This document shows positions 1 through 9,378 of a DNA stretch of 28,121 nt, in pieces. The notes beneath the pieces were generated by a model. The model did not search any database. It saw nothing but the letters and a program-made list of their open reading frames with translations, and was not told where the DNA came from. Source of the DNA: Penium margaritaceum (taxonomy: Eukaryota; Streptophyta; Zygnematophyceae; Desmidiales; Peniaceae). The translations under genes were made by a program, and so were the position numbers. Every line of letters begins with the position of its first letter. The stretch's first letter is position 1. The stretch is taken from the NCBI GenBank assembly GCA_023375785.1, contig SZWC01025457.1, positions 6,723 through 34,843 on the forward strand. The letters run 5' to 3'.

Positions 1-395
1 CAGCTAGAAAAATAGTAGCAAAGAGTTATGGCTGCCCAAACCCGGACAGTGCCTACGGTGGTCCATGATGCCGAATAGGGCCATACAGCATGCAACAAGG
101 ACCCTAGGAAGAGCATGACGATGCAGACGCGATGGGACGCGCTGGACGCATGCAGAAAGCAAGTGCGGTGGCAGTGACCGCCGACAACACGATTGCTGAG
201 GAGGCTTGCCGATGGAGCTGAGCACGTTGCCGGAGAGAGGAGGCTCTAGCGAACTGCGAGCAGACCTCAGCGTGCGTCGGCTCCACCGGATGACACTCCA
301 TCAGCGTCGAGTCTCGCCGTCAGTCATCTGCACGCCGATGTACACAAGCCGGGAGGACACAACAGAGCACAATGAGAGATGCGCAAAAACCAACA
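1..395 (-). repeat. LTR fragment of the LTR-1 family, cut by the window edge
   Basis: This segment is homologous to 6159-6565, 7198-8135 and 22266-22671. All share the blocks cagctagaaaaatag, agttatggctgcc, gccgatggagctgagcacg and cagtcatctgcacgccgatg. On the minus strand the repeat starts with TGTTGGTTTTTG at 395, a typical copia LTR start. The bases just outside are not purine-rich on the minus strand, so this looks like a 5' LTR or solo LTR rather than a 3' LTR next to a PPT. The element body, if there is one, lies left of the window. Confidence 0.75.
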
Positions 396-1185
396 AAATT
401 TGGGGCAGAATGTCCAATTTTTCCTTTAGTCGTAGCATGTAGCGATGCAAGAGGAAGAAGAGGAAAATGATGAGGATGCGACAGCACCACACCCTTTGCC
501 ATTGTGCCCTTCGTCTCCCACAGCCTCCGCCACGTCCGCCACCACCACACCCTTGCCCTGCACGAAGCGTGGCATGAGCACCGCCGATAGACGAGGAGGC
601 GCTAGTGACTACAGTTGAGGACGCTTTATAGGAGGAAGGAGTAGTGGTAACGATAGCAATGACTGAGCAATGAATGTGTTTGTTCTGAAGATTGCTCCAC
701 CAGTCAATGACACAAGAAGATGTGAATTCATATGTTAAGCCAATGTTAGGAGGAGCGGTAGCGGCAATGGGTTCAATAACAAGGCACTCAAGCTCAACAG
801 GCACATGAAGAAAGAGGTCGGATAGCTTAGGAATGAGACAAGTGACGATGGTGATGCAGGTTAAGAGTTGTCCGGGAGCTGCCTTACCAAGGCAACAAAG
901 AATCTGTAGACTACGAGTTTCGTACTTGTCCATCGTCTCATCTGTACGTATATGGAGCTGATTGATTTGCAATGTGAGTGCACTTTTCATAGCATGGTCA
1001 GTGATAATAGTGTGACAATGAATGAGATTATAGGCACCAACAGAGTTTATAGAATGGTAGCATGTGGAGTCAGCATTGTGAGAAGGAACCTCATCAGTGA
1101 GCTTGTCTGGACGACTATTGATGAGAGAATGAACTACGCGGCCAGATTCAGCGAGATCAGGGACAAAGGAGTGCCATCTGAAGGG
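396..1185 (-). pseudogene. Gag-like open frame (fragment F)
   Basis: The minus frame is open from just after a TGA at 1186-1188 and runs on into the neighbouring LTR, ending at 301. Around 900-960 it reads DETMDKYETRSLQILCCLGK followed by AAP. This aligns with the gag of element B (ETETVTSYWQRAEDILRRLG, then AAP), sharing E-T, Y, R, I-L, L-G and A-A-P. That suggests a retrotransposon capsid domain. The part below about 640 is rich in Ser, Thr, Gly and Arg and is probably not meaningful. No zinc knuckle is visible and no start is chosen. The TGA is followed by cttcag, which could be a 3' splice site, but I cannot show an intron. It might be a distant continuation of the E gag, separated by the CA-rich array, or another family. 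Confidence 0.4.
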
Positions 1186-1204
1186 TCAGGTGAGATTTGT
1201 TATT

Positions 1205-2445
1205 GTCAGAGATGCTCACCTTGGGCCCCATACACTTTCTACCCCGACACCTCCCCTTTCTCTCCCATCCAATTACCACTCAAAAAGCTATAAAGAATCA
1301 CTTAAACTAATGTACACAAGTACAGATTTCTACAGACTAACTCATACACCCATTGATGCACCTCCACGTATGATTTCCACGTACACTTTCTATCCACCCA
1401 CCCCCTCTCCCTCCCCCACCCCGACAACGACCAACCAATCTCAAACATATTACTCAAACCAACATACACAAGTACACAATTCTTTACACTCCCCACATAC
1501 ACTTACCACCCCAAATCCCCTCCTTCCAACAACCACTAACCAGCTCACATAAAAGGGCATACACAAGTTCATGTTTGTACACGCAACCCACCTATCCAGC
1601 CACACACATCCACATGCAAAACCCACATACAATTTCAACCACCCCTTACCAAATAACTCAACACCATCATGCGCAAGTGTATATGTCTCCACAAAATCCA
1701 AATACCGAGAATTTCACCTCCACTTACAATACCCACAGGCATTTCCACCCGCACCCCCTTCCCCCCTTCCTCACCCAATCATCACCAAACCAACTCAAAT
1801 GCAACACTCAAACCAATATACACAAGTACAAACTTCAAATCGCATCCCATACATCAAGCCATACACATCCACATGCAATGCCCACATACACTTTAAACCA
1901 CCACTTTACTAAATCACTCAAAATTATCACACACAAGTGTATATCTCTACGCACAATCCACACACCCAACAATACACCTCCACTTACACTCCCCACATGC
2001 AGTTTCCACCCCCACCCTCCCTTCCCCCCTTCCTCACCCTATGAACACCAAGCAATCACAAATAGAACACTCAAACATACACAAGCAGAAGTTTTTGCAA
2101 AAATCCCATACACCTAGCGATGCACCTCCACGTATATCATCCACATGTACTTTCTAACCCCACACCCCTTGCCCCCTAGCGATCACCAACCGACATCGAA
2201 CGCATTACTCAAACCAGCATACACAAGTACACATTTCTACACACAATCTACACATCCACCTAAACACAACCACTTCCACTCCCCACATACACTCTCCTCT
2301 CCTTCCCCTCCTCCCAACCACCACAAACCACATCACTCAAACAAGCATACAAAAGTGTATACATCTACACACAAACCACATATCCAACCATACAACTCCA
2401 CTTGCACTCCCCACATACACTTTTAACCCTCTCCCCTCCCCCCCT
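1205..2445. repeat. CA-rich degenerate tandem array, almost free of G on the + strand
   Basis: Related units of about 90-155 bp recur. Each contains a version of actcaaaccaacatacacaa followed by gtacacatttctacacacaa, then cacctccacttacactcccc and a C-rich stretch. The core acacaagt or a close variant occurs near 1313, 1467, 1560, 1674, 1818, 1932, 2078, 2220 and 2346. The + strand is nearly all A, C and T. Long open frames here (for example 1575-2117) arise because G-containing stops are absent, so they are not genes. Confidence 0.8.
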
Positions 2446-2659
2446 TTAACCTCCAGTGATCAACCACTATAACCTATAAACATAAGAGTGCCTTGCATGG
2501 AAGCTTACAGGTGTACTAAAAACAGTGTACAAACTTTACCTAGTGCAAAAGATTTTCCACGTTTCTAGACAAACAACATCTCAAACAACATTATTAGCTA
2601 GTTTCCACCTTCCTAGAACCTTCCTAATACACCACTTCCCTTCATACACACTAGTGTAT
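2446..2659. other. Unassigned spacer
   Basis: AT-richer sequence between the CA-rich array and the gag remnant of element E. I see no coding frame, repeat or regulatory motif that I can support. Confidence 0.6.
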
Positions 2660-3054
2660 GAATTTCCTTTGATTGACTCTCTCTCCTAGACCCAGCAGGT
2701 CCCGATGGAAGATAGGCCAGATGACAAACCTGGCCTGTGGGAGGGGCGCGGGTATGGGTGAGGACGGGCCATGCGGCTGCAGGGTCTGGGGTTCTTACAA
2801 TGGTGAAGTCGCCGAGGAAGGGCTCTAAGGCTAGGCGTGATGCTGGAGGAGCGACTNGAATTTCCTTTGATTGACTCTCTCTCCTAGAGCCAGCAGGTCC
2901 CGATGGAAGATAGGCCAGATGACAAACCTGGCCTGTGGGAGGGGCGCGGGTATGGGTGAGGACGGGCCATGCGGCTGCAGGGTCTGGGGTTCTTACAATG
3001 GTGAAGTCGCCGAGGAAGGGCTCTAAGGCTAGGCGTGATGCTGGAGGAGCGACT
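2660..3054. repeat. 197-bp direct duplication flanking the n at 2857
   Basis: 2660-2856 and 2858-3054 are the same 197 bp, with one difference that I see (tagaccc against tagagcc). The first copy ends exactly at the n and the second starts exactly after it. This is the expected look of two contig ends joined without merging their overlap. Confidence 0.9.
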
Positions 3055-3614
3055 GGGACGACATCACGTACGGCACGACCAGTGTCATACAGCTGGGCGG
3101 CCTGGGTGGAGTCGTACGCAAGAGTGTAGTGTGCCCACAAACCCTCACCCTATGCCCAGATGCGGAAGCTGAGTTCCCAGCTCGGGAACTTCTCGCCGGC
3201 CTGAAGCGGTGGGGGCGGGGTCTCAAAGTCCTTTGGCTTGCGGCCGGCACCGAGAGTGGGGCCAATGACTAAAGTCACTGTCTACCGCTGGGGCTAAGTC
3301 TGCTGCTGCGCCAGGTAATATGACGCAACAGACATAGCGGGGCTGGCGTGCCCAGGAGGAAGGAAAGGTGGCAGGGCACAGCTGTGAGTCTGTGATGCCA
3401 ATGGTTGCAGTTCTACAAGTTGTTGCGTTAGTGCGGCAAGCTGTTGCTGAATGGCGGCCAGGGGGTCGGAGGCGCCAGCGACAAAGGCGGTGGAGTGCTG
3501 TTGCTACTGCTGCTACTGCTGTTGTTGCTGCTGCTGCTACACCTGCTACAAGACAGGGGGGCAGGGGGTCCTTCCAACAAAGGAGGACCCCTCCCAACCG
3601 GGGCTGTCAGCCAT
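2660..3614 (-). pseudogene. gag: Element E gag, N-terminal part, with seven TAG codons
   Basis: The frame starts at ATG 3612-3614 (MADSPGWEGSSFVGRT) and stays in one frame to 2613. Codons 22-40 are Gln-rich. Codons 52-70 read LAAIQQQLAALTQQLVELQ, a heptad-like coiled-coil segment. A Pro-rich stretch follows, then a conserved domain with GPTLGA, KPKDF, SWELSF, DSTQAAQLYD, LEPFL and PAAAWPVLTH, all matched in the gag of element B. Seven in-frame stops occur at codons 23, 26, 34, 37, 107, 111 and 155. All are TAG, and they sit in Gln runs or where B has Gln. The product would be the capsid protein of a copia-type particle. Homology to B stops near 2740, so the C-terminal half and the zinc knuckle are missing. 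The copy contains the n-junction at 2857. Confidence 0.8.
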
Positions 3615-4996
3615 GATGGGTTTTGTTGTCCCTTGGTTGTGTTTTTTTGTGTGATGCTGATGTCAGTAGTGATGTCAGCCTAGGATGGTTGTCGTTAGCA
3701 GCTGCTGCTGTGTTAGCTGTAGGGTTGTTGCTCTAGAGTTTTTTCTCCCTTTTTTTGTGTTGATGACGTCAATACTGACGTCAGCTGAGGACTGTTGATG
3801 TCAGCAGCGGCTGTTGTTGGAGCCGCTGCTGTGTCAGATGTAGGGCAGTTGTTGTTGTTGTTGCTGCTGCAGCTGCTACTGCTATCATTGCCACTGCTAC
3901 TACTGCTGTTGGTCTGCTGTTGCACCAGTTGCTGTTGCTTTTGATGCTGCTGCTGTTGATGCTACTGTTGCTGCTGCCGCTGTGGCTGTCGGTGCAACAG
4001 CGGTTGCTGCTACTCTTGCAGCTGTTGCTACTGCTACTAAGCTATAGCGTGTTGTTGCAGCTGCTATGGCTGCTGCGGCTGCTGTGGCTGCTGCAGCGGT
4101 TGTGGTGGCGGCTGAAGCCACTGTAGGGCCACTTGTGGGGTGGGGGTTTTCTTTTGTGTCCTTTTTTTTCCCTTTTTGTTTGTCATAGCGTGCTCGTTGC
4201 TCGCTATGAGCAGCGATCTGGGAGCAGTGAGCTCGCTGCTCACTGCGAGCAGCAAGCTTGCTACTTGCAGCACGTTGCTCGCGGCGAGCAGCGAGCTGCG
4301 AGCAGCTGTAGCTACTGCTGCTGCTGGTTGCTGTTGCAGCGGTTGCTGCTGGCTAATGCCGGCTGTTACTCACTGTTGCTGCTGTTGCAGCCAGCTTCTG
4401 CTGCTGCTTGCTGCTACTTCTACTGCAGGCGATTGCTGTTGCTGCTGCTACTGCTTTTGCCCGCTGTTGCTGCTGCTACTCGCTGCCCCTGCTACCGTTA
4501 CTGCAGCGAGCTGCTGTTGTCGGCTGTTGCTGCTACTGCTACTGTGAGCTGTTATGAGTTGCTACTACTGCCGGCTGCTGCTGCTGCGCATAGCTATTGC
4601 TAGTTGCTTCTGCCACTGCTCACTGCTGCTGCCAGCTTTTGGTACTGCTGCAGGCTGTTGCTACTGCTTGTTGCTGCTATAGGCTGCTGCTGTTGCTTGC
4701 TGCTGCTGCCAAACACTCCACCTGGATAACGTCGCCGTATGCGTCGTCGCCAGCAAGCGTCTGATTCGGCCTGCCGCTCACCTCCTCGCGTCACGCATGG
4801 GTGTCATTGCTGCCGGAAAAATCCGGTAGCATTTCCCCTGGCTGAGTGGCCGTGGGAAAAAATCTAACGCCGCCACCAGGCGGGTCAATGCTGCCGGCAA
4901 AAATCCGGCAGCATTTCTCCTGCACTGGCGCATATGGGGGATCCGCCGGCATAGTCAGGCACCTGTACGTCAGTTATCTTCTACTACTGCTACGCT
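3615..4996 (-). other. 5' leader of element E, trinucleotide-rich
   Basis: The stretch between PBS and gag start is mostly degenerate CTG/CTA/TTG triplets on + (CAG/TAG/CAA on the element strand). At 4195-4310 it has a cluster of palindromes built from agctcgctgctc and agcaagcttgct. Near the PBS (4740-4990) it changes to unique sequence with two hairpins. Long Ala-, Leu- or Cys-rich frames exist on both strands in all phases and are by-products of the triplet composition. I do not call a gene here. Confidence 0.65.
4807..4913. other. Pair of hairpins about 82 bp apart in the E leader
   Basis: TGCTGCCGG (4889-4897), loop caaaaat and CCGGCAGCA (4905-4913) form a perfect 9-bp stem. An upstream copy at about 4808-4832 has the same arms with one changed base. 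Related but less perfect versions occur in the leader of element B at about 21357-21381 and 21438-21463. The position next to the PBS would suit an RNA packaging or dimerisation signal, but that is inference. Confidence 0.55.
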
Positions 4997-6015
4997 CTGG
5001 CTCTGATACCAAGCTAGACACTGCTAAAGCCCAATTTAGGGCAGTAGCATTGTTGATGAAGCGTGCGGGCTTCCACGCTCGTTGCTGAGTCTGCTGCCCC
5101 CTCAGTTTGCCGCTCTTGAGTGTAAGTCTGAGTGCTCTGGGTTTGTTACTCAGAAGTGTGCGCGTGAGCGTTAGTGCGAGAAAGCAACTGAAAACTGAAA
5201 GTGACTGATTAGGAATGAAGAATGAACAACAATGGGAGACCCCTCCAAGTTCTAGATCCCCCCCAGCTCTCTAGAGCTTGTTACTCAGCTAACCAGCCAA
5301 AAAAAANTATGGGGGATCCGCCGGCATAGTCAGGCACCTGTACGTCAGTTATCTGCTACTATTGCTACGCTCTGGCTCTGATACCAAGCTAGACACTGCT
5401 AAAGCCCAATTTAGGGCAGTAGCATTGTTGATGAAGCGTGCGGGCTTCCACGCTCGTTGCTGAGTCTGCTGCCCCCTCAGTTTGCCGCTCTTGAGTGTAA
5501 GTCTGAGTGCTCTGGGTTTGTTACTCAGAAGTGTGCGCGTGAGCGTTAGTGCGAGAAGGCAACTGAAAACTGAAAGTGACTGATTAGGAATGAAGAATGA
5601 ACAACAATGGGAGACCCCTCCAAGTTCTAGATCCCCCCCAGCTCTCTAGAGCTTGTTACTCAGCTAACCAGCCAAAAAAAAAAAAAGGANTGCTACGCTC
5701 TGGCTCTGATACCAAGCTAGACACTGCTAAAGCCCAATTTAGGGCAGTAGCATTGTTGATGAAGCGTGCGGGCTTCCACGCTCGTTGCTGAGTCTGCTGC
5801 CCCCTCAGTTTGCCGCTCTTGAGTGTAAGTCTGAGTGCTCTGGGTTTGTTTCTCAGAAGTGTGCGCGTGAGCGTTAGTGCGAGAAAGCAACTGAAAACTG
5901 AAAGTGACTGATTAGGAATGAAGAATGAACAACAATGGGAGACCCCTCCAAGTTCTAGATCCCCCCCAGCTCTCTAGAGCTTGTTACTCAGCTAACCAGC
6001 CAAAAAAAAAAAAAA
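4933..6015. repeat. Three copies of one segment around the n at 5307 and 5690
   Basis: 4933-5306 is repeated from 5308 and again, from an internal point, from 5691. Each copy carries the PBS, gcgtgcgggcttccacgctc and the block ending in ctaaccagccaaaaaa. The breaks lie exactly at the two n characters, and the copies differ by very few bases and by poly-A length. I interpret this as two unmerged contig overlaps ending in the A-run. Confidence 0.88.
4997..5011 (-). promoter_or_regulatory. PBS of element E, complementary to initiator tRNA-Met 3' end
   Basis: The + strand reads CTGGCTCTGATACCA, identical to the 3' end of plant initiator tRNA-Met including CCA. The element strand therefore carries TGGTATCAGAGCCAG, the standard plant copia PBS where reverse transcription begins. 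The same 15 bases recur at 5372-5386 and 5700-5714 in the duplicated copies. The copy at 5700-5714 is the one continuous with the LTR. Confidence 0.85.
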
Positions 6016-6565
6016 AGACCTATTTTCATGCAGGCAGGGTTTTCACGGTCAGCCTTGCCAGATGGCCGACAGCCCAAGACCCGGGCGTCGTCCGTTTTGC
6101 CTGAAAACTAGACCGTATCATAATACCAACGTTGCAAACGCAGCCGTGCGATCAGAAACAGCTAGAAAAATAGCACCAAGGAGTTATGGCTGCCTGAACC
6201 AAGGTAGTGCCTATGATAGTCCATGGTGCCAAACAGTGCCGCGCTAGCATGAGACTTGGACCCTAAGCAGAGCATGATGTTGCAGACAGAATGGAACTGT
6301 TAGATCCAGCACTAGGCGCATGTAGACAACATTTACAGTGGTAGTGACCGCCGGCGGCCCAACGGCAGAGGAGGCCTGCCGATGGAGCTGAGCACGTCGC
6401 CGAAGGAAGGAGGCTTGAGCAAGCTGTGTGCAGGCCTCAGCGTGCGTCGGCTCCACCGGACGACTCTCTAGCAGCGTCGAGTCTCACCGTCAGTCATCTG
6501 CACACCGATGTAGACAAGCCGGGAGGATACAACAGAGCACAATGAGAGATGCAAAAAAATCAGCA
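5715..6565 (-). repeat. 5' LTR of element E
   Basis: Lying between the PBS copy at 5700-5714 and the left-family edge at 6565, this has the same order of blocks as the LTR of element B (21839-22671). The blocks include the ctccaagttctagatccccc region, the caggcagggttttc block, cagctagaaaaatag and gccgatggagctgagcacg. On minus it starts TGCTGATTTTTTTGC where related copies start TGTTGG. The inner boundary beside the PBS does not show a clean CA and is approximate. Confidence 0.75.
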
Positions 6566-7050
6566 CCCTTTCTTCTATCACACGTGCGCCGCATCTCGCA
6601 AACCCCCTCCAATTGTTTGACAAACCCCCTAGTTACATTGGGGGTTTGGGTTTTACTTTCTTACTTGCCCGGGCATCTGCCGAGTCCCGCGGTAGCGAGG
6701 CCCTGCAGATTCCCTTTCCTCTATCACAACGTGCTCCGCATCTCGCAAACCCCCTCAAAGCCTCGACAAAATCCCTATTAATCTGAGGGGTTTGGCAAGG
6801 TCATCGCGAGCTCGCAAGGAGGTTTCGCCGCAAAACCTCTCCTACGGGCTCGCGATGAGGGGCGAAGTTCGACTTCGCCCTCGAAGTCAAAGTCCATGCC
6901 GGATTTGTTCAATACATGAAACATTTGTCAGTCGTGCCCATTTGCGCTTGAAAAATGACAAACATGGGCATCGCTATTATGTCATTTCCGACTATGGAAA
7001 TCGCTGATTTATCGTGCAAAACGATGGGTATACAACTACTCTGTCCATCA
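6566..7050. other. Unassigned hairpin-rich stretch between two LTR copies
   Basis: No LTR-family homology and no convincing gene. Two diverged direct repeats share ccgcatctcgcaaaccccct (near 6588 and 6736). CAAACCCCC (6621-6629) pairs with GGGGGTTTG (6640-6648). TCATCGCGAGC (6801-6811) pairs with GCTCGCGATGA (6848-6858), enclosing an AGGAGG...CCTCTCCT pair. GGGCGAAGT (6860-6868) pairs with ACTTCGCCC (6872-6880) across TCG. A non-autonomous element or a divergent LTR interior could look like this. Confidence 0.5.
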
Positions 7051-7914
7051 GAAAATAGCTCTTTTTTCATAAAGGCAGGTTTTCTCGGCGATCCCTGCCA
7101 GATGGCCACCAATCCAAACCTGGGCGTCGTCTGTTTTGCCTGAAAACATGACCATACCATAATACGTACGCTGCAAACACAGTCGTGCGGTCAGAATCAA
7201 CTAGAAAAACAACAGTGAGGAGTTATGGCTGCCTAAACCCAAGCAACGTCTGTGCTAATCCCCGGTACAAAAAAGTGCCAGAAAATCATGAAATTTGGAC
7301 CCTAGGCATGACACAACGCTGCAAACGCAACAGTACTGTCAGACACGGCGCTGGACGAGTGCAGGCAGCATATGCAGCGATAGTNTGAGGGGCGAAGTTC
7401 GACTTCGCCCTCGAAGTCAAAGTCCATGCCGGATTTGTTCAATACATGAAACATTTGTCAGTCGTGCCCATTTGCGCTTGAAAAATGACAAACATGGGCA
7501 TCGCTATTATGTCATTTCCGACTATGGAAATCGCTGATTTATCGTGCAAAACGATGGGTATACAACTACTCTGTCCATCAGAAAACAGCTCTTTTTTCAT
7601 AAAGGCAGGTTTTCTCGGCGATCCCTGCCAGATGGCCACCAATCCAAACCCGGGCGTCGTCTGTTTTGCCTGAAAACATGACCATACCATAATACGTACG
7701 CTGCAAACACAGTCGTGCGGTCAGAATCAACTAGAAAAACAACAGTGAGGAGTTATGGCTGCCTAAACCCAAGCAACGTCTGTGCTAATCCCCGGTACAA
7801 AAAAGTGCCAGAAAATCATGAAATTTGGACCCTAGGCATGACACAACGCTGCAAACGCAACAGTACTGTCAGACACGGCGCTGGACGAGTGCAGGCAGCA
7901 TATGCAGCGATAGT
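6856..7914. repeat. 529-bp direct duplication flanking the n at 7385
   Basis: 6856-7384 and 7386-7914 are equal in length (529 bp) and nearly identical, differing for example at gaaaatagc/gaaaacagc and aacctggg/aacccggg. The boundary is exactly the n, again pointing to an unmerged contig overlap. Confidence 0.9.
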
Positions 7915-8135
7915 GTCTATTGGCGGCATGACTACCAAGGAGGTCTGCCGATGGAGCTGAGCACGAAGGAGGGAGGAGGCTCCTGCAAACTGTGTGCAGG
8001 CCTCAGCGTGTGTCGGCTCTACCGGACGACACTCCATTAGCATCGCGTCTCTCTGTCAGTCATCTCCACGCCGATGTACACAAGCCGGGAGGATACAACA
8101 TAGTACAAGTGAGAGATGTGGGACAAAAACCAACA
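7050..8135 (-). repeat. 3' LTR of element B (LTR-1 family)
   Basis: On minus it begins TGTTGGTTTTTGTCCC at 8135, immediately after a purine tract. It matches the other LTR-1 copies back to the aaaggcaggttttctcgg block near 7065. Below about 7050 the homology to the 5' LTR of B is lost, so the inner end is unresolved. About 530 bp of the span is the duplication around 7385. Confidence 0.7.
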
Positions 8136-8144
8136 CTTCCCCAT
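8136..8144 (-). promoter_or_regulatory. Polypurine tract of element B
   Basis: On the minus strand ATGGGGAAG directly precedes the LTR start TGTTGG. This is the expected position and composition of a PPT, the primer for plus-strand DNA synthesis. It lies just past the end of the RNase H frame, which fits a 3' LTR. Confidence 0.7.
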
Positions 8145-8381
8145 GAATCATAGGCGGAGTGCACATGGACGGGCAGGGAGCACGGAGACCAAGCGGACAG
8201 GGAGAGAGAGAACCTCACGGATGCACACCGACTGCACTCACAACCTTCTTGAACGAGTCACGCTTAAGTGCTATGGTTAGGAAATCTGCTAACTGTCGTG
8301 TTGTCACAACCCACACAATGCTGATGCCGCCGTCATGCAACAACGAACACACATATTAATACCCAGTATTGACGTGCTTTG

Positions 8382-9034
8382 TGCGAGTGTGATGCACACC
8401 GTCATTGTGAGCAATGGCCATGGCACTTTCATTGTCACAGTGGAATGTGATGGACGGAACTAACTGACGCAACGCAGACAACAGGCGGCACAGCTACACG
8501 CTCTCACAAGTGCCATAATCAAGGGCCACATTCTCAACCTCAGCAGTGTTACGCATAATGCAGCCTTGCTTGCCACTGCGCTAGGATACAACCGTTCTGC
8601 CAACAAGGAAGATCCAGCCAGTATGACTCTTACCGTTCGAACTGCCAGCCAAGTCACTGTTAATGTATCCCATCGTCACAAAGGATGGCTGTCAACGAGA
8701 CATGAGGNTGCGAGTGTGATGCACACCGTCATTGTGAGCAATGGCCATGGCACTTTCATTGTCACAGTGGAATGTGATGGACGGAACTAACTGACGCAAC
8801 GCAGACAACAGGCGGCACAGCTACACGCTCTCACAAGCGCCATAATCAAGGGCCACATTCTCAACCTCAGCAGTGTTACGCATAATGCAGCCTTGCTTGC
8901 CACTGCGCTAGGATACAACCGTTCTGCCAACAAGGAAGATCCAGCCAGTATGACTCTTACCGTTCGAACTGCCAGCCAAGTCACTGTTAATGTATCCCAT
9001 CTTCACAAAGGATGGCTGTCAACGAGACATGAGG
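8382..9034. repeat. 326-bp direct duplication flanking the n at 8708
   Basis: 8382-8707 and 8709-9034 are both 326 bp, with about two differences (acaagtgcc/acaagcgcc and catcgtcac/catcttcac). The second copy continues into the upstream RNase H and RT sequence while the first continues into the downstream end, as expected for a mis-joined overlap. Confidence 0.9.
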
Positions 9035-9373
9035 CCTCGCCGTGGGGTAGAGAAGACGTAGCGTAGTACTTGGATCGTGGCCTCAAAGTGGAGGTGACGT
9101 GGCTCCTGAGAAAGCTGTACCAGGAGGTTGACGGTGAATGTAGTGTGTAGATACGACGTTGTCACCAAGAACATCAGTGACCGGATGACGCGCAAATACG
9201 TGGTCACATCTCCTGGCTCCCCCACCAGGGCTGGATCAGAGCTCTTGAGCATCGTCTGACCATCGGGCAACATGGGTGAGGATACTCTCGGCACGAGTGG
9301 CAGGTCCTTAGCAAAGTGCCTGAACAAGGTCTGGACATAGGCGGCGTGATGGACATGGAGGATGCCCACAGAG

Positions 9374-9378
9374 CGATC
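9374..9378. repeat. Target-site duplication CGATC, left copy of element A
   Basis: CGATC at 9374-9378 directly precedes the TG that starts the LTR of element A. The same five bases follow its 3' end at 14936-14940. Five base pairs is the usual copia duplication size. Across the insertion the RT frame of element B continues (EHDR before, SVGILHV after) if one copy of the duplication is counted. Confidence 0.9.

Larger units (their letters stand above)
8145..9378 (-). pseudogene. pol: Element B RT C-terminus and RNase H (distal half, after the insertion)
   Basis: From 9378 downward the minus strand reads SVGILHVHHAAYVQTLF, the end of copia RT. It continues through VSSPMLP, LRVIRSLMFLVT and VLRYVFSTPRRGL to the RNase H segment (DLAGSSNGKSHTGWIFLVG near 8930 and in the duplicate near 8603), then CDNESAMAIAHN, HHTRTKHVNTGY and LADFLTIALKR near 8250-8280. 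In-frame TAG codons replace the Trp expected in VVSW and in the ALWLRRLL-type motif. Another stop follows TGY. The domain would degrade RNA in RNA/DNA hybrids. The N-terminal half of the same RT begins at 14936 beyond element A. Confidence 0.82.

Noticed and set aside
1575..2117. 180-codon plus-strand open frame with Pro/His/Thr repeats
   Set aside because: It lies in the G-free array, where TAG and TGA can hardly occur. There is no domain or codon structure beyond the repeat.
6856..7914. True tandem duplications suggesting gene amplification
   Set aside because: Each copy boundary coincides with a single n, pointing to unmerged contig overlaps.
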